Numbered from the stretch's first letter, positions 37,440 through 49,174 are shown. The stretch is DNA of 64,000 bases from Enoplolaimus lenunculus (GCA_030248215.1 JASANG010001502.1:310001-374000), one strand, 5' to 3'. Translations and numbers: made by a program. Notes: generated from the letters alone by a model not told the origin.

Positions 37440-38400
37440 CGATTTTGATAAACTTTTTTTGTTTGAAAGCCAATTATCGCGGGGTGTTAACCTCGCATTG
37501 GGGTTTGAAAATTTTAAGACATTTCTTAGCTACAGGCTAATTTGCATAATTAATTAAGCCTAAATTAGGACTTTCCACAATATTTCACTAATTATTACAG
37601 TTAGAAGCAATGTAATTTTAGCATTAAAGGGTTTTGGGTGCGAAGAATCTGCGTAGACTGTTTACATACCTCCAAAATCAATAATTGAGCAGTTAGCTAA
37701 TAGATAATTTGCATATTAGCATAGTTTATAAGCCTAAATTACGACTTTTTACAATATTTCACTAATTATTAAGGTTAAAAGCAATATAATTTCAGCCCTA
37801 AAGGATTTTTAGGTGCGAAGAATTTAAATAAATAGTTTACAAACATCCAAAACCGATAATTTAATAGTTAGCTAATAGCTAATTTGAATATTAGCTTAAT
37901 TGACAAGACAAAACTAGGACTTTTTAAATTATTTCAATAATTATTAGGGTTTATTGAAGGTTTTTGGGTGCGAGGAATCTGAATAAAATGTTTACAAACC
38001 TCCAAAGCCGATAATTGAATAGTTAGCTAATAGCTAATTTGCATATTAGCTTAATTGACAAGACAAAATTAGGACTTTAAATTATTTCAATAATTATTAA
38101 GGTTAAAAGCAATATAATTTCAGCACTAAAGGGTTTTTAGGTGCGAGGAATTTGAATAAATTGTTTACAAACCGCCAAAACCGATAATTGAATAGTTAGC
38201 TAATAGCTAATTTGCATGTTTGTTTAATTGACGAGACAAAATTAGGACTTTTTGAATTATTCCAATAATTATTAGGGTGGCTGAAAGGTTTTTGCGTGCG
38301 AGGAATCTGAGGAAATTGCTTACAAACCTCCAAAACCGATAAATGAATAGTTAGCTAATAACTAATTTGCGTATTACCTTAATTGCTTACGTGTGTTCGA
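37440..38400. repeat. Tandem repeat of about 155-173 bp, five to six copies
   Basis: The phrase AGTTAGCTAATAGCTAATTT recurs near 37690, 37865, 38022, 38193 and 38348. Each is followed by GACAAGACAAAATTAGGAC, AATTATTTCAATAATTATTA and GGTGCGAGGAATTTGAA in the same order. Copies differ by a few per cent and by small gaps. A related single copy appears at about 54755-54990. Confidence 0.9.
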
Positions 38401-38817
38401 GCTTCGCTCAATAAATGTAATCCCACTACGACTGGTTTTATTGTGGCTGATGCATAATTTAAACACTGCAGGATACACCCGAAGCATTTAAGATTTTGGA
38501 TGAATTTAGTTATTTTTATTTCATCAAACAATGGCAACAGTTTTGCAAAGAAACGTTGAGCAGTTCCTAATTACGTAATTTGGGCTAAATTTCAGCATAA
38601 AAGTGTTAACGAAGTTTGCAAAATTTCTTAGCGGAAACGAATATCCGGTCACTCACTGCAAACTGTTATATTAATATATATGTGCGAATTTTGAGATATT
38701 TCGATCCTAAAATCAGAATATTTGAAGAAATACCCAGCTAAGCAAACACTACCGAAAAATTTTATAGTACTATAATTGAAAACTAGGAGGAACTCCCGAG
38801 CCTTGAGGCTTAAGTGT
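38401..38817. other. Gene-free stretch
   Basis: Nothing recognisable on either strand. Confidence 0.35.
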
Positions 38818-39170
38818 GACCCGGTACAACACGGGTCTTTTCGGTTATCCCCCAACACCGCGTTTGCAGAAAAGTGGTCGGATTATGAAAATTTTATGTC
38901 TATTTGAGCTTATCATAATTTGCCCTGATCATTTCACACCCAAATTTGAATGTTTGGAAAATTCTATTTTTAAGGTCCCAAGGCACCACCCCCCTTCGGA
39001 CCCAAAAAAATTTATCAAAAAGTTTGACAACTTATATATCAGTCAATGCATCTTGCACAACTGTGTGCAATGGTGTTTAAAATTTTTGTAATCAGACGAT
39101 CGGTTAACGAGTTATTGTCAAATAACTAATTTGGGGCGCTAACCTCGCAGTAAAATTTTTAAATTTGATT
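38818..39170. repeat. Family I dispersed repeat
   Basis: GGGTCTTTTCGGTTATCCCC, then AACGAGTTATTGTCAAATAAC near its right side, match the element at 17336-17890 in order. Confidence 0.55.
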
Positions 39171-40258
39171 TGTTTTACAGGATTTCACAGAGCAAATGAG
39201 TTTAGTATCTGGAAATTTTTAATTTCGTCATATATTACGCAATGGTGAGTTTATTTACAGATTATCGCACTAAATTGCAATAGCACGCGTTTAGGACACA
39301 GAAAAAATTTTAAAAGCGAAAAATACAATAATAAAATAATATATGCAGTAAATATATATCTATTGGCTCATTACAACTGAACCTATAGGCAGCCCGTAAT
39401 GTACGCGTGCTGAAATTGCTAATATTAGCATAAGGACAATAGTACTGAAGTTTTGTTTCATCTTATGCGACAATGCACCGCCGCGGAACCAGCGTGGTCT
39501 TGGGCAGCAATCCATACCGCAACATACTTCGTATCTTTTGTCACAACTGAAACATTAACGTAAAAACATATACAAATTTATGGTTGTTTGTTCTGTTTGC
39601 TCGTATGCATATCAGCGCAGTATGGTGGGAACAGAAATATTTGAACGGGGTGGCTGCCCGAGACATAATAATGAAAAAAATTCGCTGCCAAAAATAGAAC
39701 GAGAAGCGAGATGACGTTTTAGTGCTAAACATAAAATACAAAATCGTGGTTTTGATCGCTGTTGAAGTTCCTCGGCCAAAGTGGCTGCTTAGGTAGCGCA
39801 GAAGCGGATCCAGAAATATTTCAAAAGGGAGGTTATACGTGATATAGTGAATAACTTCGCGAAGAAAACAATCGATAAGCCAGAGGCTGTTTTAGTGTTA
39901 AATCATAAGGACAAAATCTTGCATTTGGTTCCTGTTGGGGGCTGGGACGGGGTTGTTCGTCAAATACACTGTACCAGCGTAAAAGACAGTTCTGTTTAAT
40001 TATTGTTTTATATAGTATTCCGTAGGTCGCAAATTAAGCACCTATCACCACGATAGTCATTTCATAAATATATATTAATAAATATATATATAAATATATA
40101 TATATACAAAATGCTTGGGCTTAATTAAACAATTTGAATTGATTTGAACAGCGGAATTTTGCATTTTCTGTCAATTTGCTATTTTATTTGAATGCGTAAA
40201 CTTTATTCTACTGGTGAGAGTGTACTTATAAAATTACGCAGTGCGAAGATATATGCTG
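39171..40258. other. Gene-free stretch
   Basis: An AT run (about 40068-40108, ATATATATAAATATATATAT) and a lone AGAAGCGGATCCAGAAATA (39801-39819) resembling a family F-type end. No gene. Confidence 0.4.
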
Positions 40259-40612
40259 CAGGGTGCAACCGAATGGGAAAAATACCCGAGCCAGAGGTCA
40301 GAGAAACTTGCCGAAGCCGGAGGTGAGGCAAAATTAGCTAGAAAAAATGATGATTAATTAGTTAATTTTATCCAATATCAGCAATATGTTGCCAAGTTGT
40401 TTGATTTTACGCTTTTTTCTGCGAAATTTCAGAAATTCTTTCCTGAAAACTGTGACAAAAGTGAAACGAAAGCGGTAAACAGATTAATCGTATGAAATTA
40501 CGCAAAATTTCGCTACCGAAATTGCCGGAACTTCCGGCAAATATTATACCGGAGCCGGAGGCCAATTTTCTACCGGAGGCCGAACCAGAGGCAGATCTCT
40601 GGTTGTACCCTG
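40259..40612. mobile_element. Family G MITE
   Basis: Ends CAGGGTGCAACCGAATGGG and GGTTGTACCCTG, an inverted pair. The flanks ATATGCTG / AATGCTGT share ATGCTG. The Glu/Pro-rich plus-strand frame through it reflects the GCCGGAG repeats, not a gene. Confidence 0.8.
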
Positions 40613-41106
40613 AATGCTGTATCACACGTAATCTAACAACAGACGATGAAACACCACGGATGTTAGCAAAGTTTCTAAACTTATCAGTAATATACAGAGA
40701 AGTGGGGTCTATAAAACAGTAGACAATTTACGACTGACTATTTTCGTAATCAATGCCGTTACCCAGCTTTTGTAAACATCTAAGCCCGTATTCTCAAATG
40801 TGTGTAGCACCTATTACCTACCAATTGGCGATAGATCCTGTAACTTTAAAACCGGTACATGGTGAGGTTTGAAATTCAGCATATTGTTCGAGCTTGATTT
40901 GCCCTACTTGGGTACAAATTTTGAGAGTTGCAAGTGTTAGTCAGTTTGAAAACCTATCGCTAACCGATGATTGGTATCAAGCAACTGATAACATAACAAC
41001 GTCATTGTTCTTTCCTCAAATTGCGTATATTTTGTAGATATTTTCCATAAAATGCGATTGCAATTAAAATATTAAAATAGCTGTTGTCAGTGTAAAATGT
41101 GATGAA

Positions 41107-41559
41107 CTACTTTATTGACCCGAATAAGAGGGAGGGGGTAATAAAAGGGGACGGTCCCCATTTTGAGTCCCAAGCAATAGGAGTCCGTATTCCTAATAAG
41201 AGTGCGTAAGTGGATGGAGTCCAAAACCCTAATCAGAGTCCATAAATGTCAATTATCTGTAATTGTAGCGCATAAATGACTCCAGGACCAAATAATTTGA
41301 GTTTAAAACTTTAACGCTTACTTAAATTTTGAAAGTATATTCCTAATTATAACCTTGCATCATCGCTCAAGCTTTTAATGCAAGGTAAAAACCGTTTAAT
41401 TGAACGCATAGTTGCAATGCCGGATATATATCAGTAAGGAAGGGTGGTGCAGGACTGGTTCAAAATAAATAACAGTCCGTAACCGAATAACAAGGGGGGT
41501 TCCCTCTGGAGAGGCCAAATAAATATCAGTCCCTCCCTCTTATTCAGGTCACTACAGTA
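41107..41559. mobile_element. Family C MITE, full length
   Basis: ACTTTATTGACCCGAATAAG at the left and GGTCACTACAGTA at the right with TA borders. The interior is in the same order as 19257-19706. Confidence 0.85.
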
Positions 41560-41610
41560 TAACGCTGTTTTAAGTAAATTATTTGTTCATATTTTTGCAA
41601 GGTTTTCAAA

Positions 41611-44600
41611 TTACAATGTGAAAGAATAACGTGGCTCATACTTAAATATCATCGTTTGAACTGGCCGACCGTCCGCGAATTCAAATCCAACATCAAAATT
41701 GTTATCTCGAGGTATGTGATATGTGCACTGCATAACGTTGAAAGGATCAGCACGAACTCCGTCCACATAATATCGATCCTAAAACATATTGAATAAAAAT
41801 TGGTTTATAAGGATTTTTTTAGCAATGCATAAGTACGACAAATACTAATGCGACTAAGCCTGTAGCAGGGGACCATGAGCGGCAACCCTCAAAAACAAAA
41901 TTTTCCCCACCATCTTTTGAAAAGGTTCAGGCTTGCATGTAGGGCATCTGACAAATCACACATTCCTCTCCTAAAAATTTTAGCCCCGCTTGGTAAGGTG
42001 ACCTGGCTACAGGCATGAACGCGATGTAAAAAAATAAACGCTGTATCCCTGTTCAAAATGTTTAAATACGCTATGCGTTTCAATTCAAAATTGGCTCCCC
42101 TAGAAAATTTTCAACCTTGCTTGTGAGTCATATTGAAAACTTTTGTATGCTTCTCCGGAAAATTTTTTATCCCTGCAGCAAGGTGAGCTGACTACGGGCC
42201 TGTGCTGCTATCTAACAAAGCAGCGTATAAAATTTATGTACCTACTCCAATATCAGTTGCTTTCTTACACAACCAATTCCAGCATAAACGCAGGCAGGTA
42301 GAGCGAGAAACTCGACAAATTTCAATATTTGAATTGAATCGTTTGGCACTAAAATTTTGGCCAATGTTTACGCCTAAGCCTATTAAGCCTAAGCCTATGC
42401 AAAAAAATGTATTCTTGATGTAAACTTACTGTTTTATAGACCCACCATAAAACTAGACGCCGCCTAAAGTAGCATGGGCCAAAATTTTGGTACAAAAGAG
42501 TGCAACATCTCTTCCTTATCTGGGTTCCTTGCGTATAATTTTTATATGAGTAAAATTGGGAAATTTGCTGCAGCCGTTTGTTTAATTATTTCACCACTGA
42601 GAGCCACTTGCCAAACTCAGAACCTAATATTCAGTCCAGCACCAGCACAAATGAATCTTAGACGCAGTTTGAATAATCCTTCAAATAAGTTTAGCAAGTA
42701 ATTTTGCTGTACTCACCCAATCATTGTTGTAATGGTTCATCCCGTACCAGTACGTTCGACCATGAGCGCGATGCTTCCGTCCAGTTAATTTATGTATGAT
42801 TTTTTTGCCAACTTTACGCCCAGCGCTTGACGTTGCAAACTTTTTTAGCATCGATAATGCTTTTGATTTCGAACCCCTGTGGCTAAATTTTAATTGTGAA
42901 AACCAAATTAAACATCACATATGCTATCCAGTGCCGGAGCAGAAGGGGCGGGGGCTATTCCCAAATTCCAGGGTGATGCCCCCCAAACTCGCGAGCGAAG
43001 CGAACGAGAAGGCATAGACGCTTTTTAAAACCTAAGTGGTTTTTGTTTCAACCGGTTAGGGTAGGGGCCCTTTAGGCGTGCCCCCTACCAAATGGGGGTA
43101 TGGGGGTGGCTGCTCCGGCCCTGATGCTATCGGACTGGCGCAATTAAATACGCTTATCCTTACAGCAATGTAAAGAACAGTTGCGTAAATGCTACATATA
43201 CATTTGGTTTCGTTGCGACAAAGTCAACGTGAAAATACATGAAGCACACAAAAATCATTTAATTTTATACCATTTTTGGCCAAGTTGAACTCAAAAAATA
43301 TGAGAAACTAAATATCAAATTATGATTGACAATAATACGAGCTTCTGTTCAATTGTTGCTTCTTCCAGCGCCACATTGCAACAACCGTTTGAGAACCTGA
43401 GCATGAGTATTGTGTTGACAGAACAGTGTAAATTTCAATGAGTTGATTAACCAACCCAGACGGAAAGTTTGTTATTTTTTAATTAATAACAGTAAACGTT
43501 AACTCGCACTGAGCTTATAGTTGTTTCTTACCCAGAGTTGAGTTGATTCCATTGGAGTAGATTGATGAACTCAGAACAAGTTGCATCAACTCAGAATTAT
43601 GAGTTCTGATAGTCCTAACTCAGACGGAGTGATTTAACCCGTTCTGCGTTAAAATAAAATCACTAAAATTTGCAGCGAAGCAAAACAACACTTTCCGATG
43701 AGTTGATTAATCAAATCGACAGAGAAAGAATTGGATGTTATTGCCAACTTCTAAATTAAAAATCAGTGAATATTAACTGTCACTGAGCTGATTTAATTCT
43801 GCGTTAGCTAATTTATGAGCTCATAGTGACGCCAATCATTTTAGAATTCTGAGTTCTGAAAGACCTAGTTCAGTGCTCAGACCTCTGAGTGGATTCAACT
43901 CATTCTGAGTTAAAATCAATTTACTGAAATTAATAGTGAACAAAATACCTTGACGAATAATCGTTGGTACCACTTCCAGGATATCTTGTCCCGCCCGTAT
44001 TTGTGCCCGAGTATCTGTTATTCCACGACGAACTTGTCCCTCCAGTATGCGTGCCACTAGTGCTAGTCGACTTTCCTTTTCCTCGTATTTTGTCCCATAT
44101 TTTCCGAGCCGTACTTCGGTGTCCAGTACCTGAAGAACCTATAACAGTAAAATGTCAATGATTATTTATTACACAATCGGTCACAGGACGAATAGAACCA
44201 CTTCCCGTACGGACGTTTTCAACTTTATCTGGAGAATCAACTTGAAGATATAAATTTGTCATCAGTTTTTAAGGTATTTTATGTCATGACATTACTCGAT
44301 TGTCTACAGTGTGACACGGGAGCTCGAGAGGGTTCTCACGTCTTGCGAATGTTTTTGCTGAGCATACGGGTCACTGCATACCCATCAGTATATGTGCCAC
44401 AAAAGCTTATCGAATTTCTCTTGCCCCAAATCTTGTGATGACCATATAACATTAACTGCTTGTCGTTGAGTCGCCGCAAGGATGGTTAAAATCTCTTACG
44501 ATTGACAGACAAAGATGCAAAATGCCTTACAAGAAAGGCTGGAAGTTTTCTTAAAGGGGGAAGGTGCAAAATTTGTCCAAGAGATCTAAACCATCCTGCA

Positions 44601-46583
44601 CCCCCCTTTGGCTACGAACTGAGCATACTTAATACGATTCAAAAGCTTACGCTTACCTGACCCTGTTCGCGAATTTGACGGCTTTGAATATCTTCCTGAC
44701 GAGCTAGGACCACCACGAGTACGCGACGACAAACTCGAAGAGCCTCCGGTGCGTGAGCGTGACGAGCTTGGGCGCCATCCGGACGACGACGAACCCCGTG
44801 ATCTTGAAGATGAACTACGAGACGACGATGACCGCGAGGACGACCGCGATGGTGACGATCTGCTGCTGCTTGAACCGCTACAAAAAGGTTTTCAAAAATG
44901 CTGTAAACAGCGGCGCATACACGGGAGGCCAAGCCCGATCATCACCCCTTAACAGCGATCAAAGCCAAAACCTATGATTAAAATGTAGTAAAAATGCGTT
45001 GGCTTAAAAAATTCATTGAGGGCTTTGTGTTGATTTTCGTTCATTTTATGTGAACAGTTAGAGATTTATATTACACTGAAAGTAAAGCATACACTGCAAA
45101 AAAATGGTGACTCAAATTGACTCTCTTCGAAATAGGTTTTTCCTGACTAAACAAACTGAGTCAAAGTTTGACTCCGTCATAGTCAAATTCGACTCAATTT
45201 TACTCTGGCGGAGTCGAATTTAAACTCAGTTTGTGTAGTCAGAAAAAGTCTATTTCGGAGAGAGTCAATTTGACACACCATTTCTTGCAGTGTACACTCT
45301 GAGCTTGACAACGAGGAATTGGTTACAGAAGGAGCAACAAAATTCGGCAAGCACTCAAATCTTTAAATGTGCGCAAATTTCGGGATGGTTAAGACTTTGT
45401 GATGACACCCCGCCACCAGTTTTTCGCTTCGTTTTTGTGACCGAGGGTGTTAAATTTTATTTTTTTTCTAATACTTTTCTTCATATTTAACTGGCAAATA
45501 TGTCCAAGTGTCCAACATTATTTTGTTCCCTCAGCATGTTGAGCTGGCAACGGGTCATATGCATTAAGAGAACTGATCTTGGGGACCTAGGACCAGGATC
45601 CCACCACCGTAACACGCGATATTAGCATTTTGCACCGTGATTATGCTATTAAAGTGCATCTAGGTTCGCTTCGCTCGCAAATTTTCATTCCTGCACTATT
45701 TTACCTCACGCATTTGTGCAATGATTTTGAAGCATCCGCTTACACTTTAGATGTCGAAACATCTCGAGTGCTACACTTACTCGCAAAAGCTTTTTTTCCT
45801 GACATTATACCTACCATGTCGAAACGGCCGTTGAGGTTACGTAAAAGTTTTTCAGTCCTATATATGTAAAACGTGGATCGTTTAGAGCAATTTTGTAAAA
45901 TTTTAAGATGGTTTCACCCATTTAGTCCAATCACTAACCAGTACCGCTGAATTGTCATTTTCAGAGGGCGTCGTCAGTAGAGGGGAGTCAGTCGACCTCG
46001 TATCCCCCACGGAGAAATCCTGGATCCACCACTGCCGATCACAGTTCTGATATTATGTTTGGGCCCATGTATAGAACAGGGCCAGGAACAGTAGTATAAG
46101 CATATTCCTAAGCCTAAGCCTATGTCTAAGCGTATGGATGAGCCTACTTCTAAGCCTAGGCGTAAGCCTAAGGCTAAGTAAAAAAATTAGTCTAAAGCTT
46201 AAACTGACTCTATTATAGCTCCTCCGGAAAACGATCCGGCCCTGGTCTATACATGGACCTTCACTTAGAAGTTGGGCAAGGTCCAATATTTCATTGTAGT
46301 GTTATGTAAATATGAAGCTTTTTCGGCTTCAACGTCCATGATACTCAAGCTTTTTTGGCTTCAGTGGTCATGACACTACCCCGTCAAAAGTCACCTGGTA
46401 TACGCATGTTATTGTGGAAGTTGCATTAAACAGATTCAATAAAACGTACCGTGATGAATGTGATCCTTTAGGCGCAGGAGCTGCTTCCGCTACTTCTCCC
46501 AAAATAACAAAACATGAAGTCGCCGCAAGTGTTATTAGTGATAGTTGTATTAGATTACATTTCATGCTAAATACAACATTCAC
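41611..46583 (-). CDS. Secreted Ser/Arg/Gly-rich protein with CX-module-like C-terminus
   Basis: Five phase-matched minus-strand exons: 46583-46450, 44877-44657, 44138-43949, 42876-42717, 41778-41611 (stop at 41611-41613). They give 290 aa. Residues 1-34 are a signal peptide (SLITLAATSCFVILGEV). Then comes a long run of Ser/Arg pairs (SSRSSPSRSSSRSS), a Gly/Thr/Ser-rich part (SGTHTGGTSSSWNNRY, NTGGTRYPGSG) and a basic segment (AGRKVGKKIIHKLTGRK). The final 75 residues hold HGRTYWYGMNHYNND, VMQCTYHIP and FADGRPVQTMIFKYEP. That order, a Tyr/Trp-Gly motif, Cys-x-Tyr, then a Gly-Arg-Pro hydrophobic strand, is what I recall of the CX module of nematode and other invertebrate secreted proteins. Only one of the usual six cysteines is present, so it would be a degenerate member. 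Function unknown. A second Met at 46565 is an alternative start. Introns contain families A, B, D, E, J and N. Confidence 0.75.
41858..42205. mobile_element. Family J copies, two adjacent, in the CX-like gene's last intron
   Basis: GCCTGTAGCAGGGGACC to AGGTGACCTGGCTACAGGC (41860-42015) and a second unit CCCTAGAAAATTTTCAACC to GGTGAGCTGACTACGGGCCT (about 42097-42202). Both resemble 53497-53661. The second lacks its left end. Confidence 0.65.
42359..42480. mobile_element. Family B MITE, short copy (122 bp)
   Basis: Flanked by a perfect 8-bp duplication AAAATTTT (42351-42358, 42481-42488). Ends GGCCAATGTTTACGCC and GTAGCATGGGCC. The TTAGGC array has shrunk to three or four hexamers. Confidence 0.9.
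42929..43123. mobile_element. Family N hAT-like MITE
   Basis: Ends CAGTGCCGGAGCAG and CTGCTCCGGCCCTG, flanked by a perfect 8-bp duplication ATGCTATC (42921-42928, 43124-43131). GC-rich interior with GCGAGCGAAGCGAACGAG. Lies in intron 3 of the CX-like gene. Decayed relatives are suspected at about 360-465 and 24290-24440. Confidence 0.85.
43424..43676. mobile_element. Family E MITE, expanded
   Basis: Starts ACAGTGTAAATTTCAATGAG and ends CACTAAAATTTGCAG. Contains AGTTGATTAACCAACCC and TCCTAACTCAGACGGAG. About 250 bp against about 150 for 20055-20200. Confidence 0.65.
43681..43940. mobile_element. Second family E copy, adjacent
   Basis: CCGATGAGTTGATTAATC at the left, then AACTCATTCTGAGTTAAAAT and TTACTGAAATTAATAGTG at the right. 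It immediately follows the previous copy in the same orientation and ends just before exon 3 of the CX-like gene (exon edge at 43949). Confidence 0.6.
45093..45292. mobile_element. Family D palindromic MITE in CX-like gene intron 1
   Basis: Ends CACTGCAAAAAAATGGTGAC and CACCATTTCTTGCAGTG with TA on both sides. Confidence 0.85.
46062..46259. mobile_element. Family A MITE in CX-like gene intron 1
   Basis: Ends GGCCCATGTATAGAACAGGG and CCCTGGTCTATACATGGACC. Interior CCTAAG hexamers are partly degraded (CCTATGTCTAAGCG). No clear duplication at the borders. Confidence 0.85.
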
Positions 46584-46726
46584 TCATGTACCGACGTCAG
46601 CCACACACTTTTCTTTATATTTTTATCCAAACATTTTTAAAATTGTCAAGTTGTAAACACGAGGAACGCGCTTCGAAATTTTTGGAACATAAATGTTACA
46701 TTGTAATATTCTGGCTACGCCATTTT

Positions 46727-46905
46727 AAGGCCGTCCCGGTTTCTGGTGGGCCTGTAAAAGAGTAGGTTTACATTCTAGCCTATATTTTTCTGCTTTGGCT
46801 TAGGCGTAGGCTTGTGAATACGTTTTCGCAGCGCTTAAGCTTAGGTTTAGGCTTAGGAATACGCTTTATCTTCTATTATGGCCTTTAAAAGTAACATAGA
46901 CCCAC
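46727..46905. mobile_element. Family B MITE, inverted
   Basis: GGCCGTCCCGGTTTCTGGTG at the left (the AGAAACCTGGACG end) and GGCCTTTAAAAGTAACATAG at the right. TTAGGC hexamers lie in the middle (GGCTTAGGCGTAGGC; TTAGGTTTAGGCTTAGG). Confidence 0.75.
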
Positions 46906-47526
46906 CTGTTTATCATATTTGAAACAGATGCGTGCTCCCGACCATGTTTTTGACAGCATATTGTTGTCTAAATGCACGTACAATGCAATTACTCGAAAAA
47001 ACTTATCTGTGCGAAAATAACGGGATTTTCCGCCGTTTGAGAGACACAAAGTATAAGCCGTTTGCGTTCATATTTTAACAAATAATTCTTTAAAATGCAC
47101 TTTGTATAAACTTCACGTCATGTAAACATTATTTATAACGCAGTATATATTGAAAATATAACATCTTTAGACCGCACGATTTCGATTATACTTGGTAAAA
47201 AAGCGTTTGCTTAAATTTTTGCCTCAAAATGTCACCGAGGAAGCGAAAACTTTCATAATGCCCAACCCGAGAGTCACTTAGACCGTGAGCATTGGTATTT
47301 GACCGTGTTACTTTATCTTAGGATGTCATCATGTAAAACCATAGTAGAGTTTTGATGAGGTTGAAATGATAGATGTGATAAAACAACATTACATCTACTG
47401 AATTACTAATCATCTATTAAAAACAGCCCAAAAATATAATTTTGGCAGTGCTTGTTGAGATATTTTTTGAGTTCTTATTTTAGCGCCCTAAAAACTGAGA
47501 AATCTTGGAGATACTTTGGTTGTACC
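46906..47526. other. Upstream flank of the CX-like gene, otherwise empty
   Basis: Nothing recognisable. The promoter of the minus-strand gene starting at 46583 should lie in or before this stretch, but no core element can be named. Confidence 0.35.
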
Positions 47527-47920
47527 ATATATGTCGTAGCCCATGTCGTAATTTAGCCCAATTCCGAATTCGGCTAGTCCAGGTCGTCATTACGACTTGG
47601 GCTAGCCCACGGCGTAATTCTTTCTATGCGACATGTGCACTCTTTGTTATTGGTTACCAACTTAATGCCATACTCAAATACGATTGGCTGATGCGAATAC
47701 TCTTTTCCTGATTGGCTAAGTAATCGGCACCTGTTGGCTAAGTACCAAACAGTTATACTGATAAAGTGGAATCAAGCAGGATTACGACTGTAAGTAAACC
47801 AATCAGAAAACGCACAGCATTATCGGACATCATTACGCCATGGGCTAGTCCGTTGTATTTCCGCTTTGGACTAGCTCAATTCGGAATTGGGCCGAATTAC
47901 GACTTGGGCTACGACATATA
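47527..47920. mobile_element. Family L MITE with very long inverted repeats
   Basis: ATATGTCGTAGCCCATGTCG at the left and its inverse at the right (CGACTTGGGCTACGACATAT). The arms extend about 90 bp with GCCCAATTCCGAATT / AATTCGGAATTGGGC. About 394 bp, no coding capacity. Confidence 0.85.
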
Positions 47921-47929
47921 TAACGCCAC

Positions 47930-48302
47930 CAGGGTACAACCGGAGGTCTGCCTCCCCGGTTCCAGTTCTGGCAAAAAATCAACCTCCAGCTCAGCTTCCG
48001 GTCAAATTTTTGTCGGAAGCTCCGAGAAGCTCGTCAGTGAAATTTTGCAATGTTTTACAACATTTGTTTGAAGCGTTTTGCTGTAACTTTTGGCGCAATT
48101 TTGAGGAAAGAATTGCCGAGATTTCGTAAAAAATAAGCATAAAAACCAAACGATTTATAAAAACACGATACACAGATATTTGCTAAAATGAACAAATCAA
48201 ACATGACTTGAACTACTTAAATTCTGAGTCACATCTGCCTCCGGATTCGGCGAATTTTGTTGAGCTCTGGCTCCGGTATTTTGTACCTTCGGTTGCAAGC
48301 TG
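47930..48302. mobile_element. Family G MITE, abutting family L
   Basis: CAGGGTACAACCGGAGGTC at the left and CCTTCGGTTGCAAGCTG at the right. Flanks AACGCCAC / AATGCCGC are a decayed 8-bp duplication. Only about ten bases separate it from the family L element. Confidence 0.75.
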
Positions 48303-48508
48303 AATGCCGCCGTATAATACACAAAAAATTTACAAAACTTCCACGTACACATTGTCAATTGTCATACAGCATTTTATTCAAAATCTATACATTTGTTACA
48401 GTAACAACGTATTTAATGGCGTAAAATAGCTAAAAAATAACTTTTTTATATATTCCTCCAATCCGTCTACGCTGCACCAACCTTCAATATAATATGCTTA
48501 TATACATT

Positions 48509-48727
48509 GGCCAATGTTACTTTTAGGGGCGTAACAGTAGATTAAAGCGTATTACTATGCCTAAGCCTAAACATAAGCGTTTAAGCCTAAGCGTTGCAAA
48601 AGTGTGTTCCTAAGCCTAGCAAAAAAATGTAATCAATTTTTACAATTTGTATCTCAACTCCGAACGTGGATTTGGAAACAGTATAGACCCTTCGGAAAAC
48701 GATCCGGCCCTGTTCTATACATGGGCC
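48509..48727. mobile_element. Chimeric element: family B left half, family A right half
   Basis: The left end is family B (GGCCAATGTTACTTTTAGGG, GTAACAGTAGATTAAAGCG, GTTGCAAAAGTGTGTTCC). The right end is family A (CGGAAAACGATCCGGCCC, TGTTCTATACATGGGCC). TTAGGC hexamers join them. It is either a recombinant inside the shared array or two deleted elements side by side. Confidence 0.75.
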
Positions 48728-48976
48728 CCTTCTTTCCTCGATGTAAACAAAATGCAAACACTTTAATTGCAAACGCATGCAGCTATAAATTAGCTAAAAT
48801 CGACAGTTGTTATTGCAGCGATAAATTGCAAAACAACGGGAAATAAACACCAAATCGGCAAGTTTTGTCTTTTAAACAGGTGCATTTTAAACTTTGAGCA
48901 ACATATCATTATCGTGAAAACAAACCAGGTTGTGCTTAAAAGTTTTAATTTGTTTAAATTTTTTACAAAGTTTTTG

Positions 48977-49174
48977 GCCCAATGTTACTTTTAGGGGGTG
49001 TAAACAGTAGATTAAGCGTATTCCTAAGCCAAAGCCTAAGCCTAAGCGTTGCAAAAACGTGTTCCTAAGCATAAGCCTAAGCCTAAGCCTAAGCAAAAAA
49101 ATGTAATCTAGCATATAAACGTACTATTTTATAGACCCACCAGAAACCTGGACGCCCTTAAAGTAACATGGGCC
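48977..49174. mobile_element. Family B MITE
   Basis: Flanks AGTTTTTG / AGTGTTTG (7 of 8). Ends GCCCAATGTTACTTTTAGGG and CTTAAAGTAACATGGGCC. Two CCTAAG arrays flank GTTGCAAAAACGTGTTCC, as in 14635-14814. Confidence 0.9.

Noticed and set aside
37440-38400. CRISPR-like array, suggested by regular repeats
   Set aside because: Units of 155-173 bp diverge throughout, with no short repeat/unique spacer pattern, in an intron-bearing animal genome.
42474-42701. Plus-strand frame with a signal-peptide-like start (MSKIGKFAAAVCLII)
   Set aside because: It begins in a family B MITE and runs to 15 bases from an exon of the opposite strand; no second exon joins it. Probably chance.
44749-44977. Plus-strand Asp/Glu/Arg-rich frame
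   Set aside because: It is antisense to exon 2 of the CX-like gene, whose Ser/Arg codons produce acidic codons in reverse.
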